A stretch of 9,747 nucleotides of DNA from assembly GCA_044508215.1 (NCBI GenBank), contig JBIQID010000119.1, forward strand, positions 1 through 9,747, in the 5' to 3' direction. A program made the translations under genes and the position numbers. Source of the stretch: JAEZFI01 sp044508215. GTDB taxonomy: Bacteria; Actinomycetota; Acidimicrobiia; Acidimicrobiales; Microtrichaceae. The notes beneath the pieces are model-generated. The model was not told the origin of the DNA and did no database searches. It saw nothing but the letters and a program-made list of their open reading frames with translations. Shown here in pieces: positions 6,552 to 9,747 of the stretch. How positions within the stretch are numbered: position 1 is the first letter of the stretch; every line of letters begins with the position of its first letter.

Positions 6552-6569
6552 CGTCGAACTGGGTCGACG
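6552..6569. terminator. Weak hairpin between convergent genes (possible terminator)
   Basis: In the 49-bp gap between the convergent RecQ-type and response-regulator genes, CGTCGA and TCGACG form a 6-bp stem around a 6-base loop (ACTGGG). It has no T-tract on either strand, so it is at best an imperfect bidirectional terminator. Listed because it is the only hairpin in that gap. Confidence 0.2.
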
Positions 6570-6573
6570 TCGC

Positions 6574-7293
6574 TCAGCCGCCGGCCGGCGCCGCCGGTTC
6601 GGGTTCGACCAGCTTGTAGCCGAGGCCCCGGATCGTGACGATGCGGGTGGGCCGCGAGGGGTCGTCCTCGAGCTTCGAGCGGAGTCGCTTCACGTGGACG
6701 TCGAGCGTCTTCGTGTCGCCCACGTAGTCGGATCCCCACACCCTGTCGATCAGCGTCCCGCGCGTGAGCACCCTCCCCGCGTTCTCGACCAGGAGCGTGA
6801 GCAGCTCGAACTCCTTGAGCGGCAACGACACCAGCTCGCCACGGAGGCGCACCTCGTGGCGGTCGGGATCCACCTCGAGGTCGCCCACGCGCATGGTCTC
6901 GTCGCCGTCGTCGCCCGGGGCCTCACCCGAAGGCAGCCGCCGCAGCACCGCACGCATGCGGGCGACCAGCTCGCGGAGCCGGTACGGCTTGGTCACGTAG
7001 TCGTCGGCACCCACCTCGAGCGCCACCACGGTGTCGATCTCCGACGCCTTCGCCGTGACCATGATGATCGGCACGTTCGAGCGCTGGCGCAGCTCCCTGC
7101 ACACGTCCACCCCGGACACCGACGGGAGCATCACGTCGAGGAGCACCAGGTCGGGCGCCACCTCGTCGAACCGGTCGAGCGCCTCGCGGCCGTCGCGCGC
7201 GACCTCCACGTCGAAGCCCTCGCGTCGGAGCCCGAGGGTGAGGGCGTCCACGAAGGCCTGCTCGTCCTCGACCACCAGCACCCTGGCACTCAT
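6574..7293 (-). CDS. regX3: Phosphate-regulon response regulator, OmpR/PhoB family (RegX3-like)
   Basis: A 239-residue two-component response regulator. The receiver domain (about 3-117) has the acidic pocket E9-D10, phosphoacceptor D53 in LVLLDVMLPSVSG, T80 in IIMVTA and K102 in DDYVTKPY. After a short linker, the winged-helix DNA-binding domain (about 137-232) contains LPLKEFELLTLLVENAGRVL, LIDRVWGSDYVGDTKTLDVH and ends with TIRGLGYKLVEPEP. These strings closely match mycobacterial RegX3, which activates phosphate-starvation genes when phosphorylated by SenX3. The ATG at 7293 overlaps the kinase stop by 4 bp (ATGA) and has GGGAGG six bases upstream. The neighbours phoU and pstB support a phosphate-regulon role. 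The Ala/Pro/Gly C-terminal tail is a few residues longer than needed. The gene is the last of its operon and is convergent with the RecQ-type gene. Confidence 0.95.
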   Translation of the reverse strand: MSARVLVVEDEQAFVDALTLGLRREGFDVEVARDGREALDRFDEVAPDLVLLDVMLPSVSGVDVCRELRQRSNVPIIMVTAKASEIDTVVALEVGADDYVTKPYRLRELVARMRAVLRRLPSGEAPGDDGDETMRVGDLEVDPDRHEVRLRGELVSLPLKEFELLTLLVENAGRVLTRGTLIDRVWGSDYVGDTKTLDVHVKRLRSKLEDDPSRPTRIVTIRGLGYKLVEPEPAAPAGG

Positions 7294-8447
7294 CGGGGAC
7301 CTCCCGGACGCTCCAACGGGAGCGCGAGGGCGAAGGTCGACCCGACGCCCTCCTGCGACCGCACGGTGACCTCGCCCCCGTGGTTGGAGGCGATGTGGCG
7401 GACGATGGCGAGGCCCAGGCCCGTGCCGCCGGTCTCCCGGCTGCGAGCACGGTCGACCCGGTAGAAGCGCTCGAACACCCGGTCGAGGTCACGGGTGGGG
7501 ATGCCCACCCCGTCGTCGGTCACCTCGAGGACCGCGTGACCGTCCTGCACCTTCACCTCGACGGTGACGGTGCCGCCGGGCTGGTCGTACTTCACTGCGT
7601 TGTCCACCAGGTTCACCACGGCGGAGCGCAGCTGCAGGCGGTCACCGTGCACCACGGGCCGGTCCCGCAGCACCGTCCGGATCGTCACGCCCCGCTGCTC
7701 GGCGGCCTCCGACAGCCGGGAGACCGCCTGCTCGACGACCTCCGCGAGCTCCACCGGCTCGACCTCCGTGTCGTCGCCGAACTCGATGCTCGCGAGCTGG
7801 AGGAGGTCGTCGATGGTGTTGGAGACCCGCACGGCCTGCTCGGCCATGTTCTCGGCCAGCCGGCGCGCGGTCGCGTCGTCGGAGTCGGCCACCAGCTCGC
7901 CCGACACGGCGATCGCGCCGATCGGCGTGCGCAGCTCGTGGCTGATGTTGGCAACGAAGTCGCGACGGACCTGGTCGATGCGACGACGTTCGGTGATGTC
8001 CTCCACCAGCACGAAGGCGCCGGCCAGCTGCTCCTCACCGTCGGCGCCGGTGGTCAGCGGGTACGCGCGGACGAGGTACGCCGACGACGGCGGTCCGAAC
8101 AGATCGATCTCCCGCCTGCCGGGCTGGCCACGCAGGGCCTCGGCGAGGAGCTCGTCGGCGGTGGCCTCGACCAGCGCGGCGGTGTGCCGAGCGCCGGCGA
8201 ACCCACCGGCGGCGTCGTTGCGGAACACCACCGTGCCGTCGGCCCTCGCCAGGAGCACCCCCATGTCGATGGCGTCGAGCGCCGCGGAGAGGTGGGCCTC
8301 CAGCTCCTCGCCCCGCTCCAGCTGCCGGTTGAGGTTCGCCACCTCGGCGTCACGGAGGTGCAGCACGCGCCGATCCCGCGACCAGGCCCATCCGACCGCC
8401 ACGAGCACCAGGAGCGCGACGACGAACGCCGCGGCGAGGGTCGCCAC
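7290..8447 (-). CDS. senX3: Phosphate-sensing sensor histidine kinase (SenX3/PhoR-like)
   Basis: A 385-residue membrane histidine kinase. Residues 2-22 form one N-terminal hydrophobic helix with virtually no extracytoplasmic loop, followed by a basic and then heptad-like segment (about 23-50). A PAS-type domain lies at about 52-155 (IDMGVLLARADGTVVFRNDA; VLVEDITERRRI). The HisKA motif FVANISHELRTPIGAI carries phospho-acceptor H170. The ATPase domain has N-box NLVDNAVKY (279-287), G1 DDGVGIP (311-317), F-box FERFYRVDRARS and G2 GGTGLGLAI (340-348). Lack of a periplasmic sensor domain fits PhoR/SenX3-type kinases that read phosphate status indirectly through PhoU and the Pst transporter. The start is GTG at 8447, one base after the phoU stop codon, with GAGGG five bases upstream inside the end of phoU. 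The stop overlaps the regulator start. Strong assignment of family and role, by sequence and context. Confidence 0.94.
   Translation of the reverse strand: MATLAAAFVVALLVLVAVGWAWSRDRRVLHLRDAEVANLNRQLERGEELEAHLSAALDAIDMGVLLARADGTVVFRNDAAGGFAGARHTAALVEATADELLAEALRGQPGRREIDLFGPPSSAYLVRAYPLTTGADGEEQLAGAFVLVEDITERRRIDQVRRDFVANISHELRTPIGAIAVSGELVADSDDATARRLAENMAEQAVRVSNTIDDLLQLASIEFGDDTEVEPVELAEVVEQAVSRLSEAAEQRGVTIRTVLRDRPVVHGDRLQLRSAVVNLVDNAVKYDQPGGTVTVEVKVQDGHAVLEVTDDGVGIPTRDLDRVFERFYRVDRARSRETGGTGLGLAIVRHIASNHGGEVTVRSQEGVGSTFALALPLERPGGPR
7300..7305 (-). promoter_or_regulatory. Shine-Dalgarno of regX3 inside the end of senX3
   Basis: GGGAGG on the minus strand lies six bases before the regX3 ATG and within the last codons of the kinase gene. 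Together with the ATGA stop/start overlap it indicates translational coupling of kinase and regulator. Confidence 0.7.
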
Positions 8448-8448
8448 G

Positions 8449-9168
8449 TCAGCCCTCGTCGTGGGCCTGGTTGCGCTTGCGGAGCTCCAGGCGGGCCGCG
8501 CCGGTGTGCTCGGGGAGCCAACCGCTGACCATGAAGCACACCCGTTCGCCCATGTTCACGGCGTGGTCGCCGATCCGCTCGTAGTACCGGGCGATCAGCG
8601 CCAACTGCACGGCCGAGCGCAGATCGGTCTGCTCGGCCTGGTGCGACGTGAGGGTGGACTCGACGAACTTCACTTGCAGGTCGTCGAGGCGGCTGTCCAT
8701 GTCGTCGAGCGCGGCACCCAGCGCCGCGTCGGAGTCGACGTACGCGTCGATCGCTGCGGTCGTGAGGCGGGTCGCCTCGTCGCCCATCGCCTGGATCAGC
8801 CCCCGCATCCGCGGGTCGAACTCCACGTCGTACAGCCGCCGGGCGGCCTTGCACACGTTGACCATCAGGTCGGCCGAGCGCTCCAGCTCGTTCACGAGGC
8901 GGATGCTGCAGATGATGAACCGAAGGTCGCCGGCGATCGGGTTCTGGAGGGCCAGCAGCTTGTAGCAGTCGTCCTCGATCTGCAGGCTCAGCGCATCGAG
9001 GAAGTCGTCGTCGTCGATCAGCGTCTGCGCGGCCTGCAGGTCCTTGTCGAGCAGCGCCGCCGTGCCCTTCCCGATCGCCTCGGTGGTGAGTGCCCCGAGG
9101 CGGACCACGTCCTGGCGGATCGCGTCGAGCGACTCGTGGAACTCCAGGCGGTGCTCGATCGACGGCAT
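8449..9168 (-). CDS. phoU: Phosphate signalling adaptor PhoU
   Basis: A 239-residue, largely helical protein of normal PhoU length, made of two tandem three-helix PhoU repeats. Each repeat carries the E(D)xxxD metal-binding signature: E96-RSA-D100 in VNELERSADLMVNV and E197-RIG-D201 in ARYYERIGDHAVNMGE. The N-terminal HRLEFHESLDAIRQDV and the segment NPIAGDLRFI (76-85) are also typical. PhoU couples the Pst phosphate importer to the PhoR/SenX3-type kinase, keeping the regulon off when phosphate is plentiful, and acts at the cytoplasmic face of the membrane. The ATG at 9168 has AAGGGGAG just upstream. It follows pstB by 25 bp and precedes the kinase GTG by one base, which suggests the adaptor and kinase are made together. 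A short basic/polar C-terminal tail (LRKRNQAHDEG) extends past the last helix. Confidence 0.95.
   Translation of the reverse strand: MPSIEHRLEFHESLDAIRQDVVRLGALTTEAIGKGTAALLDKDLQAAQTLIDDDDFLDALSLQIEDDCYKLLALQNPIAGDLRFIICSIRLVNELERSADLMVNVCKAARRLYDVEFDPRMRGLIQAMGDEATRLTTAAIDAYVDSDAALGAALDDMDSRLDDLQVKFVESTLTSHQAEQTDLRSAVQLALIARYYERIGDHAVNMGERVCFMVSGWLPEHTGAARLELRKRNQAHDEG
8453..8457 (-). promoter_or_regulatory. Shine-Dalgarno of senX3 inside the end of phoU
   Basis: GAGGG on the minus strand, five bases before the GTG at 8447 and within the final phoU codons. It supports the GTG start and coupling of kinase translation to phoU. Confidence 0.5.
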
Positions 9169-9171
9169 GTG

Positions 9172-9179
9172 CTCCCCTT
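9172..9179 (-). promoter_or_regulatory. Shine-Dalgarno of phoU
   Basis: AAGGGGAG on the minus strand, ending three bases before the ATG at 9168, within the 25-bp gap after pstB. It is the only ribosome-binding signal in that gap. Confidence 0.55.
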
Positions 9180-9193
9180 CGGCGGCGGGCCGG

Positions 9194-9747
9194 TCAGCCG
9201 AACCGCCCGGTGATGTAGTTCTCGGTCCGCTCGTCGCGCGGGACCGAGAAGAGGTTCTCCGTGGTATTGAACTCCACGAGGAGCCCTGTGCGGAGATCGC
9301 CGTCCGGGTTGACCTCCGTGGAGAAGAAGGCGGTGGAGTCGCTCACACGGGCTGCCTGCTGCATGTTGTGGGTCACGATCACGATCGTGTACTCGTCCTT
9401 CAGCTCGCGCATCAGGTCCTCGATCCGCGACGTGGCGATCGGGTCCAGCGCCGAACAGGGCTCGTCCATCAGCAGCACCTCGGGCGCCACCGCCACGGCC
9501 CGGGCGATGCACAGCCGCTGCTGCTGGCCGCCCGACATGCCGAGCGCGGATGCACCGAGCCGGTCCTTCACCTCGTCCCACAGCGCTGCCTTCCGCAGGG
9601 ACGACTCGACGATGTCGTCGAGCTCCGACCGCTTCTTCGCCCCACCGATGCGGGGGCCGTAGGCGACGTTGTCGTAGATCGACTTGGGGAACGGGTTCGG
9701 CTTCTGGAACACCATGCCGATCCGGCGCCGGACCTCGACCGGGTTCA
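9194..9747 (-). CDS. pstB: Phosphate ABC transporter ATP-binding protein PstB (partial, N-terminus beyond window)
   Basis: The C-terminal 183 residues of an ABC ATPase are visible, running off the right edge. The Walker A part lies outside. What can be seen is the Q-loop IGMVFQKPNPFPKSIYDNVA, where the NPFP-SIYDNVAYG string is specific to PstB; the ABC signature MSGGQQQRLCIARA (about 9497-9538); Walker B VLLMDEPCSALDP; the switch histidine in IVTHNMQQAARVSD; and the PstB-type end TENLFSVPRDERTENYITGR. It hydrolyses ATP to drive high-affinity phosphate import with PstS, PstC and PstA, which are presumably encoded further right. It is followed by phoU 25 bp later in the same operon. A typical PstB is about 250-260 residues, so some 70-80 are missing here. 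Identification is secure. Confidence 0.96.
   Translation of the reverse strand, partial: NPVEVRRRIGMVFQKPNPFPKSIYDNVAYGPRIGGAKKRSELDDIVESSLRKAALWDEVKDRLGASALGMSGGQQQRLCIARAVAVAPEVLLMDEPCSALDPIATSRIEDLMRELKDEYTIVIVTHNMQQAARVSDSTAFFSTEVNPDGDLRTGLLVEFNTTENLFSVPRDERTENYITGRFG

Noticed and set aside
6581..6599. GC-rich repeat (GCCGCCGGCCGGCGCCGCCG) at the end of regX3 as a terminator
   Set aside because: It encodes the Pro/Ala/Gly tail of the response regulator, where GC-rich codons generate such symmetry, and no T-run follows on the transcribed side.
4277..6619. A 780-codon open frame on the plus strand overlapping the helicase gene
   Set aside because: Its translation is Arg/Pro/Ala-rich with no recognisable domain, and it is the shifted frame of the RecQ-type gene, whose motifs are unambiguous. 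Long spurious frames are expected in such G+C-rich DNA.
7601..7620. GTTCACC-like string as a RegX3 binding half-site
   Set aside because: It lies within the N-box codons of the kinase gene, has no matching second half-site at a regular spacing, and is not upstream of any gene.
7564..9213. A 549-codon plus-strand open frame opposite the phosphate operon
   Set aside because: Ser/Arg-rich antisense shadow of phoU and senX3, both identified by clear signature motifs.

Overview
The window is strongly G+C-rich, nearly every third codon position is G or C, and genes are packed almost without gaps. The SenX3/RegX3-type phosphate two-component pair, a TIGR03624/Zincin_2-type protein and a tryptophan-containing RecQ Walker A motif all point to an actinobacterium. 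The N-terminal motif DDRLWRHPSEL of the first gene is one I associate with HtrA-like proteins of Acidimicrobiia (Ilumatobacter/Iamia-like), so that class is my best guess. This is inference from motifs, not a database result.

Layout, left to right. Positions 1-71 may hold the last codons of an upstream plus-strand gene. A membrane-anchored PDZ protein without a protease domain (83-652, +) converges on a degenerate NAD-binding epimerase-like protein with a C-terminal membrane anchor (666-1649, -). That gene is divergent, across 56 bp, from a DUF2342/Zincin_2-type protein whose expected zinc-ligand positions look lost (1706-3001, +). The latter overlaps tail-to-tail by 67 bp with an MFS exporter (2935-4320, -). 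A 95-bp divergent intergenic region, containing a perfect 18-bp palindrome, separates the exporter from a 702-residue RecQ-type helicase (4416-6524, +). The helicase has an inserted winged-helix-like segment before its zinc site and ends in a phosphoribosyltransferase-like domain.

The right third is a minus-strand phosphate-sensing operon read from the right edge inwards: pstB (partial), phoU, a SenX3/PhoR-type sensor kinase and a RegX3/PhoB-type response regulator. Gaps are 25 bp, 1 bp and a 4-bp ATGA overlap. It encodes the ATPase of the high-affinity phosphate importer, the PhoU adaptor that links importer state to the kinase, and the kinase/regulator pair that controls the phosphate regulon. 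The start of pstB, presumably the rest of pst, and the operon promoter lie beyond the right edge.

No tRNA, rRNA, CRISPR array, insertion sequence, phage gene or toxin-antitoxin pair was seen. The most noteworthy items are the RecQ-phosphoribosyltransferase fusion and three neighbouring proteins that keep a recognisable fold but seem to have lost or never had the catalytic part (PDZ-only HtrA-like, FxxxR epimerase-like, ligand-less zincin).
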